From assembly GCA_949130495.1 (NCBI GenBank), contig OX422221.1, positions 144,989,405-145,053,404 on the forward strand: a stretch of 64,000 nucleotides of DNA, read 5' to 3'. Shown piece by piece: positions 11,344 through 23,864 of the stretch. The notes below the pieces were generated by a model. The model searched no databases, was not told the origin of the DNA, and worked only from the letters and a program-made list of their open reading frames with translations. How positions within the stretch are numbered: position 1 is the stretch's first letter; each line of letters starts with the position of its first letter. The stretch is from Sambucus nigra (lineage: Eukaryota; Streptophyta; Magnoliopsida; Dipsacales; Adoxaceae). The position numbers were made by a program, and so were the translations under genes.

Positions 11344-12950
11344 TTTAACACTCCATATTTGGGATATAATTTGAAATATTATTAGATGAATTGTCCTAAT
11401 TATTTGGAGAGTTTGTTTCTGAATGAGAAACTAATTATATGGGATTTAACGAATTTTAGTGCAATTCTTTAAGTAATATATGGAGTGGATAAATCAAGTG
11501 TGAAATATATTTATATGAACTTATTTTAATTAACTAAAATTTATGTGGAATTTATAAAAAAAAATTGGTCAATGTTTTTAAACTAGTTAACACGCGACAT
11601 GTTAAAATAGTACACGCGACATGTCAAAATAGGTGTACATCATTATTATTTTTACTTTTAAGCTTTGGAAATTCTACACAATATAATTTTAATAACAAAA
11701 TGACAAAAAAATAAAGTAAATGTATATTAGTTATTTTGTCATCAATGAGGGTTAGCGTGTTAGTTTAATGGAATATAATGTAAAATTAAGAGAAATTAAG
11801 TGATGAAGATGATGGTACTCATATTGGTCCAATTTTTACATGTATTTTAAAATTTATTTTGATTAAAAATCATAAAAAAAGTGTGGAAGAATATTAGTTG
11901 GCTGATGAGTTGTTAGGACACTTAATGGGGCATTTATGTGGGGATTTGAATGGCTAAATGAAAAATTGAAGTGAGAAAGAGTGGGGGATATCTATTAACG
12001 TATTTTTCAAGGTATTAGGATTATTTTAAACCTATCTACTCACATGAGAAAGAGTGGGGGGAAACTATTAACGTATTTTTAAAGGTATTAGGACTATTTT
12101 AAACCTATCTACTCATATATAAATGCGTGTTAGAGTGTGTGAGATTTTGACACCATTTATTGAGAGAATTATAGTTTATTCAGAAGAAAATAAGAGAAGA
12201 TAAGAAGTACTTGATAGATATTTTTGGATGAGATATGAAATGAATTATTTCACAAATAAGAGGAAGAAGATGATGATAATTATTTACAAGTAAAGATTTG
12301 GAAGCCTTTTAGCACTTTGATTTGGCATTTTAAACTTGTATGGGTTAAGTAAGTTTCATTCTCCTGTGGTTTATTTGTGTACTACTTATACTTACCCATG
12401 TTTGTATACGTGATACATTATTTCTATGCATTTTACACTTAATTACTTTTTATTTATTATTCATTACATCGATTAAATTAGAAGAATGATGATTTTTAAT
12501 TGTTGAAATTATTGGGGGATGCATAGTCATCCCTTAGATAAACAACCCATAATATGGGGTGTGCTTCCGGGCTATGGCTTTGTCTTTTATTGGGTGAACT
12601 AGGCCATGGGCATAGTTTAACAATTATGATAGGTTTGGTGGTTATGCTAGGATTGTTATGCTAGGGAAATGAAGAGGACTTTCCTGTCATGCCTTTGTAA
12701 TTATGTTTATTACTTTTTGGCAATGGATTGTTCAACTCATAATTGACAATATAATATAATGAGAGTCCATACCGTCTCATCAAAAGCATAGAAGGAATTT
12801 CATATATGGACTTAGGGTTTGGGTAGAGATGTTTTGACTAAATAAGACTGATTATTGTCATATTGGAATGTTAGAATGAGTGTCATACTGTATACACCTA
12901 ATATATGTGCACTCACGATTATGTTTAGCGAACTTGGAGAAGTTACAAAG
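11344..12950 (+). mobile_element. Unclassified LTR-like block, probably solo or truncated LTR
   Basis: It starts TTTAACACTCCATATTTGGG, close to the TGTAATACCCCATATTTT start of the 3 kb LTR family. It has a plausible core promoter (CATATATAAATGCG near 12114) and no interior-type coding motif. The left edge abuts Gypsy C and the right edge merges with the Gypsy B 3' LTR; neither a second LTR nor a target duplication could be found. The right boundary is approximate. It occupies the place where about 660 bp of the outer Gypsy B LTR are missing. Confidence 0.4.
11971..12116. repeat. 73 bp direct tandem duplication upstream of a TATA-like sequence
   Basis: Two copies (11971-12043 and 12044-12116) share GAGAAAGAGTGGGGG, ATTAACGTATTTTT and TTTTAAACCTATCTACTCA. 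They lie directly before the ATATATAAATG sequence, where U3 enhancer repeats of LTR promoters are often found. Confidence 0.85.
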
Positions 12951-14575
12951 TTATTATGATATCGTTAGAGTATAAGGATCACATAAATCAAGTAACAAAG
13001 CCATATCTTGAATGCTTTTGGGGATCACTTGCACATACTAGGTACAGTTTTAGGCCATCCCGAATCTAATACCTCTTCAAGGCAAGGTATAACTCACTCT
13101 AATACCCCGTAATTCCGAGGATATAGAATTTAATTAAATTGGTTATTTAGGATTTAATTAAATTGGTGAATTGACATTAATTAAATTTAGAGAATTTATT
13201 TAATTTGGTGATTTAAAATTTAAATTAATTCGGGAAATGCTAATTTCAAGTGTACCGTATTTTGAGGTGGAAATACGAGGATTTTATAAAGTAACTCGAA
13301 TGGTGATTTTAAGGTCACGGTTGATTCCAAAAGGATAAAAATAGTATACACGGGCATATATTTTAGGTCCCAGGGAGATTTTAGACCAAGCCAACACCCT
13401 TTAAGGGAGTTGTAGTCATTCGGGAGTTGGTGGTTTAGAGAACTCCAAAATTATCGGTTTATATCTTCCCATTAGAGAGAGGGGCTAGTTTAACACAAAG
13501 CTAATAGGAGAGAGTCCATAGGAGAGGTGGAGGAGGAGAGAACCAAGATTCCTACACCATTTTTCTCCCCAAATGGAACACAATCGAGATCAAAGTGAGG
13601 GGAAAACAACCATAGCATCAACAAACAAATTTTAGAACTGCTATTGAGAGGCAAGTATTTATATTGCAATTTATACTAAGCATGTTATAATACCCATATA
13701 GAATAGGGTTTGATTTACATGTTATGGACGATTTAATGTGAATTTGTGTGGGTGTAATCCGTGAATTGAATATGAATGCATGTATATATATTCCATAGTG
13801 TTGGTAACACGAAATCAAAGGGGTTGGGATGATTTAAGGAGAATAAAATCTAGATTCTAGATATATATAGATGAAGAACATGAGAAAACTAGGGTTTTAA
13901 GTTATTTGAAGAAAACTTAATTCTTGGATTGAATCAATGATGTTTTTGTGCAATTTTTTAGTTGGAAATCATCCCTATGTATTAGAATAAGGCGTAGTAA
14001 TGTTGCTTTAAAGTTTGGTAAAGAATCAGGAGGTTTCGGTTGATGAAAACTTGGAAAAATGAAACTGCGTACATGAACTGGGATTCTGCAGATTTTCAAA
14101 TCGATTCGGCTCCTTAGGCAAATTGATTTGTCTAGCGAATCGATTCAGGTCTAGGGCAAATCGATTCGTTTGGGCCAGAATTGTGAAATTCCTTCCTTTA
14201 AGCCCTTAAAATGTAATTTATTAATTGTGAACCTTTTAAGGCATCTTTAGAATATTATGAGGGATATATTGGATGACAATAGGCCTTAGTAGGTTTAAGA
14301 CATAGTCACATTCATGAGAATTTAGGGCTAAGACTAGATGGGCTTAATAGTTGATGTAAGGATTCGAGAGAATGAAAATGGATCATGGAAAGGATAAGGA
14401 AAATTATGATTTAGACCAGTAGGACAATTATGGATTGGCTATTGAATTAACTTAGGGAGTAACAACGAGCCCTTTGAGTAGAGAATAATACTCGAAAATA
14501 TACGATAGAGAGTATATTATGAATAAATGACACGATGAGTATTTGAGAGATAAATACTACATACGGGTGTTTTTT

Positions 14576-14865
14576 ATAGGTTGAGTGTATACCTATACAG
14601 ATTAGTATTATAGGATGAGTGTGTACTTATATAGATTAGTATTATGGGTTGAGTGTATACCTATAAGGATTAGCATTATAGGTTGAGTGTATACCTATAT
14701 GAATTATGTTTACAGGTTGAGTGTATACCTATATGGATTATTATTATAGGTTGAGCGTATACTTATACGCACTATTATAGGTTGGGTGTATACCTATACA
14801 TATTTATGTTTATAGGTGGAATGTATACCTATATAGATGATATTAATGGGTTATGTGTATACCTT
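14576..14865. repeat. ~34 bp tandem repeat, 9 units, each with a short inverted repeat
   Basis: Units recur about every 34 bp with the core AGGTTGAGTGTATACCTAT. Most units have ATAGGT and ACCTAT flanking TGAGTGTAT, so each can form a small stem. Between the cores are TA-rich linkers such as AGATTAGTATTAT. The array lies within the solo LTR and is absent from the three other large LTRs. Confidence 0.9.
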
Positions 14866-15254
14866 GTGCGACATATGGATGAACTTGGGTGTATATCTAT
14901 TATGTGCTTTCATATTTGTGTGAACATACCTACGCTGCTTACTATCATGGAGGTTTTCTCACAGTGGGTGATCCCACTTTGCGGATTCCAGGGAGGTCAA
15001 GATTTGTGCCCCAAGACATAAAACTTAGGGCGGATCACTATGTGTCATGTATTAGTGTGTTCATCATGTCGTTTGGGTACGTTAGGTATGTGCGTAGCCC
15101 AAAGGCTTAGAACTATGTTTGCCTCCACTTACTGTTATTTGTTTTTTTGGTTCGAGGGGATTTACTGAACTAATATTCCCTATTTGGTACGAGAGGTACT
15201 TGGACTGATAGCAGAGTATGCGAGTGTGCATCGATATGATCAGTTCGGGAGATG

Positions 15255-15255
<1 letters not shown>

Positions 15256-15287
<32 letters not shown>
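15256..15287. repeat. (TA)n microsatellite inside the solo LTR
   Basis: About 16 TA units, at roughly the place where the LTR at 1-2904 also has TA-rich sequence. Confidence 0.95.
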
Positions 15288-15292
<5 letters not shown>

Positions 15293-17751
15293 TTTTGTAT
15301 GTTTTATCTTATTATTTATGATAGGAAGGAGAGTAGATAGTTTATATCTAAACAATGATTAATCTACTTATGTGTGATAGTAGTAAGACTGGATAGTGTA
15401 TATCTAAAACGAAAATTAAGTAGAGAAACTTAATGGAAATGCTTGAATGATAACATATGCGAAATGTTAACTTTGGTTTAATAATAACGTAAGAGAGATG
15501 TTAATTATTAATTAACTCAATAGGGTACTGTATGGGCGGAACGGGTAAGATAAGGAGAAACCTAACTAAGAACTTAATGGTAATTAAGGGTATACAGGAG
15601 CGTACTGTATGAGAGGTACAAGTGAGCTAGATTGATTGGGATTTTATTAGATCCTTGGCCCTAGATGGATTGGATAGAATGACTAAGCGGGTTAAGTAGG
15701 AAACGTTAGGTTCACACTATAGAAGAGAGGTGAGAAACTCAACTGAGTGTTCGCAACCTAACATGTGTATCTAATAACTGTTCACTTAAACTCCAATTTA
15801 ATTGCTTACTAAACATTTTCAAAAGAAATTAGGCTCTGACCCGTACTTGCAAACCTTTTTCCAAAACCTTTTAGGTGTCCAGCTAGAGGGATGCCAAGTA
15901 GGATGATCTGTTCCAGGGATGCGGAGCTGCAACACTTGTGGATGCTTGCAGGTTTTTGAACTTAGTCGCTTTGGTTTTTTTGATTCCTAGAGTAAGATGC
16001 AGTTCAGTATTTCATTTGGGCGTGTTGCCCTAGCATTATTTTATTTCAGTCAGACTCTGTATTCATTTGAACATTGTATTAGACTTGGGAATCGATGGTT
16101 TATTCGGTATTATTTTATTCATTATTCATCTTGTGTTGGGTTTGTATTATTGCTACGTGGATGGTTAGTTATTATAATTATATTCCAAATGTTATTCTGT
16201 TAATAAAAGATAAAATTTGGCATCAGGTTTTTTGAATACTAGGTGGTTAGTTAAATTTTATAAAGTTTTCGACAATGATGATAAGAATGAACTAGATGAG
16301 ACTCTTGTTTTATTTTTATGAAGGACTGATCACCTAGTATTTAAATGGGCGGGGTATCACACTCACCACGTCTAGCCATCAATCATATAACCTACTATTC
16401 TCTAGGATATATTAAAGAAATTTCCTCATAATCCATCTCAAACACAGGTACCTGGATGTGTGACCCAAGAGAAAAATTCACTAAGGCATCGCATCTACTC
16501 ACCGAGGTATCATTGTGGTCCGAGTCGCATGTGCCATTTTTAAATAGAATCCTTCTTAGTACGTTCTCCATGAGTACTCATTCATGGTTTGCATCACATA
16601 AATAACATAACAATTTATAAGCATCTTAACCACGAAATTTGAGTACCAACTAAATTCATCCACTTTAATTTCATTTAAAAGAAATTTAGGAATCCATTCA
16701 ATGCGTTGCATTTAAGTAATCCAATTCATATTAATATCAATATAATATTAATCTATTTAGGACAAGAGTCATCCCTAAACAATTCCTAATTACTAATTAT
16801 CAAAATAAAAAATCGTAAGCAAAATGCTAAATATCTAAAGGCACTTGTCCACCGTGGGAGCAGGGTTGGTCGACCACATGCATAGTGTTTCAAATTTCCA
16901 CACCACATAGGATTTTTCTTCTCTAACACAAAATAATCCAATTTAATCCTCCATTAAATATTAGATAATCTTCATATATGATCCATACAACTAATACACG
17001 ATGTATCCACATACAAAACATGATTAAAACTCAATTATATCATCGAAATCCTAATAAAACTTCAAAAACCCAATTAAATCCATTTTCTCTCTTAAGAACC
17101 TTAATATCTCAATTATGTTTCTAATGGTTTCAATTCTCTACATATTTTATAATAGATACTAAAGTTTTGAATGTATTGTAATAACAAATCAGAACCTATT
17201 TAAAATTTAATCAAAACACAATAATTATTGGGAGGATTTAATCAAAATGATGTTAAATCAATCCTAATTACTTACTAATTGTTTTAGTTATGAAATTACT
17301 TGATTTAAATATTCTAAATCAAATTTTAATTACTTAATTAGGGTTTTGATTCAAATGAATATGCATAATTTACAATAGTTTCAGTTGTACTAGAATTTAA
17401 ATTAAACTTGCCTCCATCTGTGTAGAACTGGGGGCTTAAATATCCAAAATCTTCTCTCTTCCTTTTAGCTTCTCCTTTACAAAGTCTTAGATCTCCAATT
17501 TGTTTGGTTTTGAAATGAGCCTACTAATGGTTCAATAGTAACTATAAAAAGCCTAACCAATCTTGGGCTAAATTTAGGGTCTTAAGTAGTTAATCCCAAA
17601 ATGCCTTATTTTAAATAGTATTAACCCTCATAATCCATCATCCTCATAACCAATAATAGAAAATAACACATATCCTATTATTGGCCCCATTAGTCATATT
17701 TTTCGTAAATGATAATTAAAATATTTGTTAATGTTTTGACTAGATCTAAAT

Positions 17752-17786
<35 letters not shown>

Positions 17787-17870
17787 TGAATGAGTAAGTT
17801 GTGACATTACACATCACTCAAGCACACATAATATTCTATTTATTACATATGGATAATACGTGGTATTATA

Positions 17871-17882
17871 TTTCTCCCCCCT
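17871..17882 (-). promoter_or_regulatory. Polypurine tract of Gypsy B
   Basis: The plus strand reads TTTCTCCCCCCT, giving AGGGGGGAGAAA on the coding strand directly before the 3' LTR start (TATAATACCACG). It follows a GAGGAAAGAATTTC box homologous to the pol terminus of other Gypsy elements. It would prime plus-strand DNA synthesis. Confidence 0.8.
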
Positions 17883-20596
17883 TATTCAAGAAATTCTTTC
17901 CTCAAAATTTGGAATATACCTGGTTAGAATAACTCTGAACACCTCACCCATATGTTCTCCTAGAGCTCCCAGGTGGATTTTTGCTCATTATCACGTCCCC
18001 ACTAAATTCTCACTCGCAAAGTGACCATCAACTGTAGGGTCTGCTCAATATTATCAAGGATATGGTGAGGTCTCTCTTCATAACTAGTAGCCCATTGCAA
18101 CTCCATCCCATCTTGATATATGTCCTGATACTCATCCTCACACCTCAAGAATTTCCCCAAGATAGATATGTGAAAAACATAATGTACTCTCTGAAGGTAA
18201 TTGAGTAACACTAGACGATATGTGAGCGGGTCTAATCTCTCAATAATCGTGAAGGGGCCTATGTATTGAGGATCCAACTTCCCATTCGTTACAAATCTAA
18301 CCACCCATTTTATTGGGGATACTTTAACAACACTTGATATCCCACTAGGAACCCCAATTTACTCATCCTATTATCCTGATAACTCTTCTGATGATCCTGG
18401 GCTATTTTTATTCTTGCCCCAATAAGGTCTGGTGCAAAAATGCAATGATTCTCTGATCTTGCCGAACAACTAGGCGAATGTTATGGTAGTCTGTATAATT
18501 CCTCGTATAGTGCCATCCCGATTGTCTTTTGATGGCTATTGTTATAAGAGAACTTAACAAGTGGTAGACGTACATCACAATTACCCTTGATGTCAAAAAC
18601 ACAAACCCTGAGCATAAGAACCCGATTCACCGTGTCCATCTAGATATCTGATTGTGGGTGAAAATTCATTCTTGAACTCAAGTGAACTACCATTGCATAC
18701 TGGAACGCCTTTCAAAAATGGGAGATAAAAGTGCTATCCATATTCAACACAATGTCTAGTTCCCCATGTAGTCTCACTATCTCGGCTATGAATAAATTTT
18801 CACACTTCTCTGTGGAGTAATCAATCCCAACAAGTAATAAATAGGCCACCTTCGTTAATCTATCCACAATAACCCAAATAAAATTAGGACCATGTTGCGA
18901 CCACGGTAATGCGATAATAAAATCCATGGACATGCTTTCCCATTACCATTGAGGGATCTCTAAAGGTTGTAACTCTCCTGCTAGTCGTTAGTGCTCTACC
19001 TTTACCAACTGACCAGTAGCACACCTTGACATATAGTTAGCAATATAACTCTTCATTCCGGCCCACCAATATGATCGCTTCATATCTTGATACATCTTGT
19101 CCCCTCCAGGATGCACCTTGTACCATGATTCATGAGCCTTAGCTAACATTACTCTTCACAATTATAGATCTTCGATCATAACTATCCATCCCAAAAATTG
19201 TAAAACCCCACTCGATCTTATAGAAAAGGAGGGAACTTTTCCCTTTTGTAGATCCTTCACCTTTCCTTGATAAAAAATGATCTATCAACTGGGCCCCAAT
19301 TACCCGTGCAATAATGGTCGGGGTAACCATCAACATAACTATAAAAATATTCATTAAGTCCATCTCTCTCAATGTACTCCATTTATCGATCCATAAATCT
19401 GATAAGCCCTCTCTATGTTCTACCCATATTGCAGATAATGTATCCACTGGCCTGCGACCCAGCATGTCGCCACCCCCATCTGCCTTTCTCGGTTAATATT
19501 GGATTGAAAAGTGATATTCTTTTACGAACTCTAACTATCACCTATGCCTCATATTAAAATACCTTTGCGTGAACCAGTACTGGAGACTTTTATGATTGAA
19601 GAATAATGAAAATTGTTTACCCAAAAAATAATTACTCTATATTCGAAGAGCAAAAGACCACTACTGCTACCTCTAAATAATTCATTGGGTAATTACTCAT
19701 ATGTGTTTTCAACTTCTAAGAGGCATAAGTTATACACCTCTCTTTTTGCATCAAAACTCCGTCTAAACCTTGAAGTGAAGCATCTGTAAATACCATACAC
19801 TTAAGGCCTCCCCTAGGCAATGCAAGAACCAGAGTGGTGGTGAGCCTATTATTAAGTTCCTCAAATGCTCACTGACAATTGGAAATGGCCATGAAATTCG
19901 CCAAAAGCCCTGAATAAATCAATAATTATATCCGACCAAACCCAAAAAGCTCCTAACCTCGTTCAGCGTTATGGGTTATGTCCACTCCATCATCGCGGAT
20001 ACTTTTTTAGGATCAATGGAAATTTTGGTATACGACGCAATATTTTTCATGAACTGCACTTCTTTATTCCAGAATCCATATTTGGAGAACTTGGCATATA
20101 ACCTGTTTCCCTCAATGTTTGCAGAACCAATGTTAAATGATGGGTATGATGCTTCTCCGAGCATGACTATATTAATATGTCGTCAATAAGTATAATGATG
20201 AACTGATCCAGATAATGGAAAAATACATGATTAAGAAGATCCATAAATATGGTAAGCGCATTGGTTAATATGAATGGCATGACTCAAAACTCGTAAGACC
20301 CATAAAGAGTGAGAAATATAAATTTAGCATATCCTTCTCCATTATCCTCAATTGGTGATAACCTGTGTGAAAATCGATCTTAAAAAAATTATACACCCCT
20401 CTACTAGTCAAATAAGTCATTGATTTGGGGAAACGAATATTATTTTGTACCTTGACTGTATTAAACTCCCGAAAATCAACACACGAACTAAGTGTCCCAT
20501 CCTTCTTCTTCCCAAACAATATCGAAGCACCCCACGGAGACGTACTCTTCCTAATGAACCCCCGAGTCAGAACTAGTTCTATTTTGTCAGGTATAT
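17883..20596 (-). pseudogene. Gypsy B pol: RT, RNase H, integrase and chromodomain-like tail (degenerate)
   Basis: The coding strand runs from 20596 down. RT: FGKKKDGTLSSCVDFREFN and KIDFHTGYHQLRI (20265-20519), the catalytic LIDDILI near 20177-20190 with both Asp kept, then LYAKFSKYGFWNKEVQF (about 20060-20110). A decayed RNase H follows at about 19540-19900. Integrase has an HHCC region (HPGGDKMYQDMK, YWWAGMKSYIANYMSRC; about 19020-19125), then MDFIIALPWSQHG and IWVIVDRLTK with the first Asp kept (18712-18985). VLNMDSTF replaces the usual VSDRDxxF, so the second catalytic Asp is Asn. The C-terminal KLDPQYIGPFTIIERL (about 18240-18300) is followed by YEERPHHILD and a chromodomain-like WGRDNEQKSTWELE (about 17960-18010). 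Many frames and stops. Confidence 0.88.
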
Positions 20597-21857
20597 TGTA
20601 ACACCCCGCCCGCCCGGGGAGAGCGAACGGAGCGCTACTGTCGATAAACTAAATTCAAATCCACAATATAACAAGGTATAGAGCATCTAAATCCCACAAT
20701 AAAATAAAAGAGAACTACGAATCCGAAATCTCTTCAAAATACATATACAACAATTCTCTTGAATAAATACAACAACTAAAATGAATCTCCAATGCTCTAT
20801 ACATCAAAATAAATAAATACAAGTCTTCTCTCTTGTATTTAAAATATTTCCCAAAATAATCCTCCCTAAAAATCAATCTCCATAGCGCCCCAAAATCCGC
20901 GCTAGCCTGCCACTAAAAGAAAATATGGGGAAGTACACAATACGACAGGAAAGATGCTCAACAATTATTAGCGGTGAATAAAACGTAACAATACGAATAC
21001 GAATATTTAAATCAAATGTGAATAGCATAAGCAATTATATCACTATAATTTCTCAACAACACATTAACCGGGTCACCAGGCCTCGCCACCGTACCGCGCC
21101 TATGCATTTTTCTAGCATATCCGGAAAAAGGAATATTGGCGGGTGCCCAACTTCAGTGCCATATTAAAATATCATGACAACATGCTCAACACCAAATATA
21201 ATACCACATGAATCGAAATTAGATTCCAACAAATATTTTCAGATTTCCAAATGAATTTCATAATTCAAATATGAGTCAATAATCACAAGAAAACAACGAG
21301 AATAATACTCGCGAGATTAAGGAGCATATTGTGTAAAACCCCATACCTCAAACCATGATGAGAAACCAATGATCACATCCTCAAGATCAACACAAAAGAT
21401 CTACAAAATATCCTCCAAGAACCTCCAACAAAAATAGCCCCAAGAACACCTCTAATTTAAGGTTGGAACTCACAAATCTCAAGGGCCAAAGTATAATTAA
21501 AAAGGAGAGGAATATAAAATATATTTGCTGCCAAAATTTGTGACAAAAGTATGTTAAAAGGCTTGCCCACGACTTCCTTTTATAATGCAAAGAAATGAAG
21601 AGTTGGAATCCAAAAGACTCCTTTAAATAAGGAAAAGAAATGAAGAGTTGGAAGTCAAAACAACTCCAAGAGTTAAAAACATTTAAAAATCATTTTCAAA
21701 TCCGTTTTAACTCCGTTTTCGAAACCGTTTGAAATTCTCGCCTTTAAAAATAATAACCAACATATTTGAGCAATAAAAATAATTTTATCAACAACTTTAT
21801 TTTCCTCCATTTTCCAGAAATTATTTAAAATAGCCCAAAATTACGCGGGTTGTTACA
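20597..21857 (-). repeat. 3' LTR of the short-interior element
   Basis: 1261 bp, nearly identical to 22462-23722. The terminus on the coding strand is GGGCGGGCGGGGTGTTACA, similar to the GGCGGGGTGTCACA end of the 3 kb LTR family. Confidence 0.92.
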
Positions 21858-22097
21858 CTTCCCCACTAACAATGGAATTTCGCCCTCGAAACTCGCCGAA
21901 TGCCTAACTCTAAAAAAATCAGGCCAACAATCTCCAAAAATAATCTCGTCTCCAAAAATAATTCCTCACATCTAATCTCGATTCCTATCATGAATATCAC
22001 CTAATATTCTATCTCCAAAAATACGCTCCACAAAAACGTAACAGACCCAAAACCCAAGACCCGAGGGTTGCCGTATTCCTAAGCTCTGATACCATTC
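21858..22097 (-). other. 240 bp interior of the short-interior element (primer site to polypurine tract)
   Basis: On the coding strand it opens with GAATGGTATCAGAGCTTAGG (initiator-Met type primer site, complement of 22083-22097). It closes with TTTCGAGGGCGAAATTCC and GTTAGTGGGGAAG. The latter resemble the end of Gypsy pol (FxDEI..L) and its polypurine tract. Nothing in between looks like coding sequence. Confidence 0.85.
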
Positions 22098-22461
22098 TGT
22101 AACACCCCGCCCGCCCGGGGAGAGCGAACGGAGCGCTACTATCGATAAAACTAAACTAATCCACAAATAACATGGTATAGAGCATCTAAATCCCACAATA
22201 AAACAAGAAACCACTAATCTCAAATCTCTTCAAATAAATACCAAGTCTCTCGAATAATTACAACAATCTCACTATCTCAAAAATAAAATAAATCTCCAAA
22301 TAATTCTCGTCTCCAAAATAATTTCCTCACATCTAATATAGATGCTTAATACGAAACGATACTCTAAAATTTCTGTCTCCAAAATACGCGCCACAAAAAC
22401 GCAACAGACCCAAAAACCCAAGACCCGAGGGTGGTCGTATACCTAGGTTCTAATACCATTC
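22098..22461 (-). other. Truncated LTR fused to truncated interior
   Basis: 22098-22299 follows the first ~200 bp of the LTR; from 22291 it follows the last ~170 bp of the interior. The join falls on AATCTCCAA, which occurs both in the LTR (20784-20792) and in the interior (21929-21937), so about 1.1 kb was lost between two 9 bp identities. Its interior part differs at several sites from 21858-22097 and is closer to the copies at 57352 and 58898. The primer site is mutated (TTCTAATACCATTC). Confidence 0.82.
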
Positions 22462-23722
22462 TGTAACACCCCGCCCGCCCGGGGAGAGCGAACCGAGCGC
22501 TACTGTCGATAAACTAAATTCAAATCCACAATATAACAAGGTATAGAGCATCTAAATCCCACAATACAATAAAAGAGAACTACGAATCCCAAATCTCTTC
22601 AAAATACATATACAACAATTCTCTTGAATAAATACAACAACTAAAATGAATCTCCAATGCTCTATACATCAAAATAAATAAATACAAGTCTTCTCTCTTG
22701 TATTTAAAATCTTTCCCAAAATAATCCTCGCTAAAAATCTATCTCCATAGCGCCCCAAAATCCGCGCTAGCCTGCCACTAAAAGAAAATATGGGGAAGTA
22801 CACAATACGACAGGAAATATGCTCAACAATTATTAGCGGTGAATAAAACATAACAATACGAATACGAATATTCAAATCAAATGTGAATAGCATAAGCAAT
22901 TATATCACTATAATTTCTCAACAACACATTAACCGGGTCACCAGGCCTCACCACCGTACTGTGCCTATGCATTTTTCTAGCATATCCGGAAAAAGGAATA
23001 TTGGCGGGTGCCCAACTTCAGTGCCATATTAAAATCTCATGACAACATGCTCAACACCAAATGTAATACCACATGAATCGAAATTAGATTCTAACAAATA
23101 TTTTCAGATTTCCAAATGAATTTCACAATTCAAATATGAGTCAATAATCACAAGAAAACAACGAGAATAATACTCGCGAGATTAAGGAGAATATTGTGTA
23201 AAACCCCATACCTCAAACCATGATGAGAAACCAATGATCACATCCTCAAGATAAACACAAAAGATCTACAAAATCTCCTCCAAGAACCTCCAACAAAAAT
23301 AGCCCCAAGAACACCTCTAATCTTAGGTTGGAACTCACAAATCTCAAGGGCCAAAGTATAATTAAAAATGAGAGGAATATAAAATATATTTGCTGCCAAA
23401 ATTTGTGACAAAAGTATGTTAAAAGGCTTGCCCACGACTTCCTTTTATAATGCAAAGAAATGAAGAGTGGGAATCCAAAAGACTCCTTTAAATAAGGAAA
23501 AGAAATGAAGAGTTGGAAGTCAAAACAACTCCAAGAGTTAAAAACATTTAAAAATCATTTTCAAATCCGTTTTAACTCCGTTTTCGAAACCGTTTGAAAT
23601 TCTCGCCTTTAAAAATAATAACCAACATATTTGAGCTATAAAAATAATTTTATCAAAAACTTTATTTTCCTCCATTTTCCAAAAATTATTTAAAATAGCC
23701 CAAAATTACGCGGGTTGTTACA
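22462..23722 (-). repeat. 5' LTR of the short-interior element
   Basis: 1261 bp partner of 20597-21857. It ends GTTGTTACA followed by the target duplication TATAT. Confidence 0.92.
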
Positions 23723-23864
23723 TATATCTTGTATTTCCACAGGAGACATATAATAAGGTGCTTTTGAAATGGATCAAGTACCCATGGCTTGGTCGACAAG
23801 AAAATATCTCTCGTGTTGGTGGTAACTAAGGTACCTCCACAAATACATCCGAAAACTCCTGAAC
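23723..23864 (-). pseudogene. Gypsy B RT, N-terminal part
   Basis: The coding strand reads VVQEFSDVFVEVP, a stop, then LPPTRE, equivalent to the VxxFPDVFPEDLPGLPPxRE segment that opens plant Gypsy RT. It connects across 20597-23722 to the FGKKKDG part and across the CACTA insertion to the protease at 52189. Translation is lost after about 20 residues. Confidence 0.75.

Larger units (their letters stand above)
13098..16361 (+). mobile_element. Solo LTR related to the 3 kb LTR family
   Basis: 3264 bp starting TCTAATACCCCGTAATTCC (expected TGTAATACCCC) and ending GGGCGGGGTATCACA. A perfect 5 bp duplication CTCAC flanks it (13093-13097 and 16362-16366). There is no primer site or interior. The order of landmarks follows the LTRs at 32867 and 40251 (TAATACCCC start, CTGCAGAT followed by a palindrome cluster, TA-rich middle, GCGGGG end), but much of the sequence differs, so I treat it as a sister subfamily. 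It lies in the 3' LTR of Gypsy B and probably arose by LTR-LTR recombination. Confidence 0.88.
12951..17870 (-). mobile_element. 3' LTR of Gypsy B, split by a solo LTR
   Basis: The pieces 12951-13097 and 16362-17870 together align with the 3' two thirds of the LTR at 55010-57264. Shared anchors include CTTCAAGGCAAGGTATAA, ACTAAGGC(A/G)TC, TTAGTACGTTC and the final TATTTATTA..AATAC..TATA. The outer ~660 bp corresponding to 55010-55670 are missing. The inner edge is fixed at 17870 by the adjoining reversed polypurine tract. A (TA)n tract at 17756-17783 is not present in the partner LTR. Confidence 0.82.
20597..23722 (-). mobile_element. Short-interior non-autonomous LTR element with a deleted third LTR
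   Basis: Flanked by a perfect duplication TATAT (20592-20596 and 23723-23727). Order: LTR 20597-21857, 240 bp interior 21858-22097, truncated LTR plus interior 22098-22461, LTR 22462-23722. LTRs start TGTAACACCCCGCCCG and end GGGTTGTTACA on the plus strand. The primer site (GGTATCAGAGCTT on the minus strand) and polypurine tract place transcription right to left. There is no open frame of note in the interior. The outer LTRs are both 1261 bp and nearly identical by eye, so this is the youngest-looking insertion here. It interrupts the Gypsy B RT just upstream of FGKKKDG. Confidence 0.9.

Noticed and set aside
14576..14865. CRISPR-like regular array
   Set aside because: Plant repetitive DNA; the spacers are not unique, and the array lies in a solo LTR.
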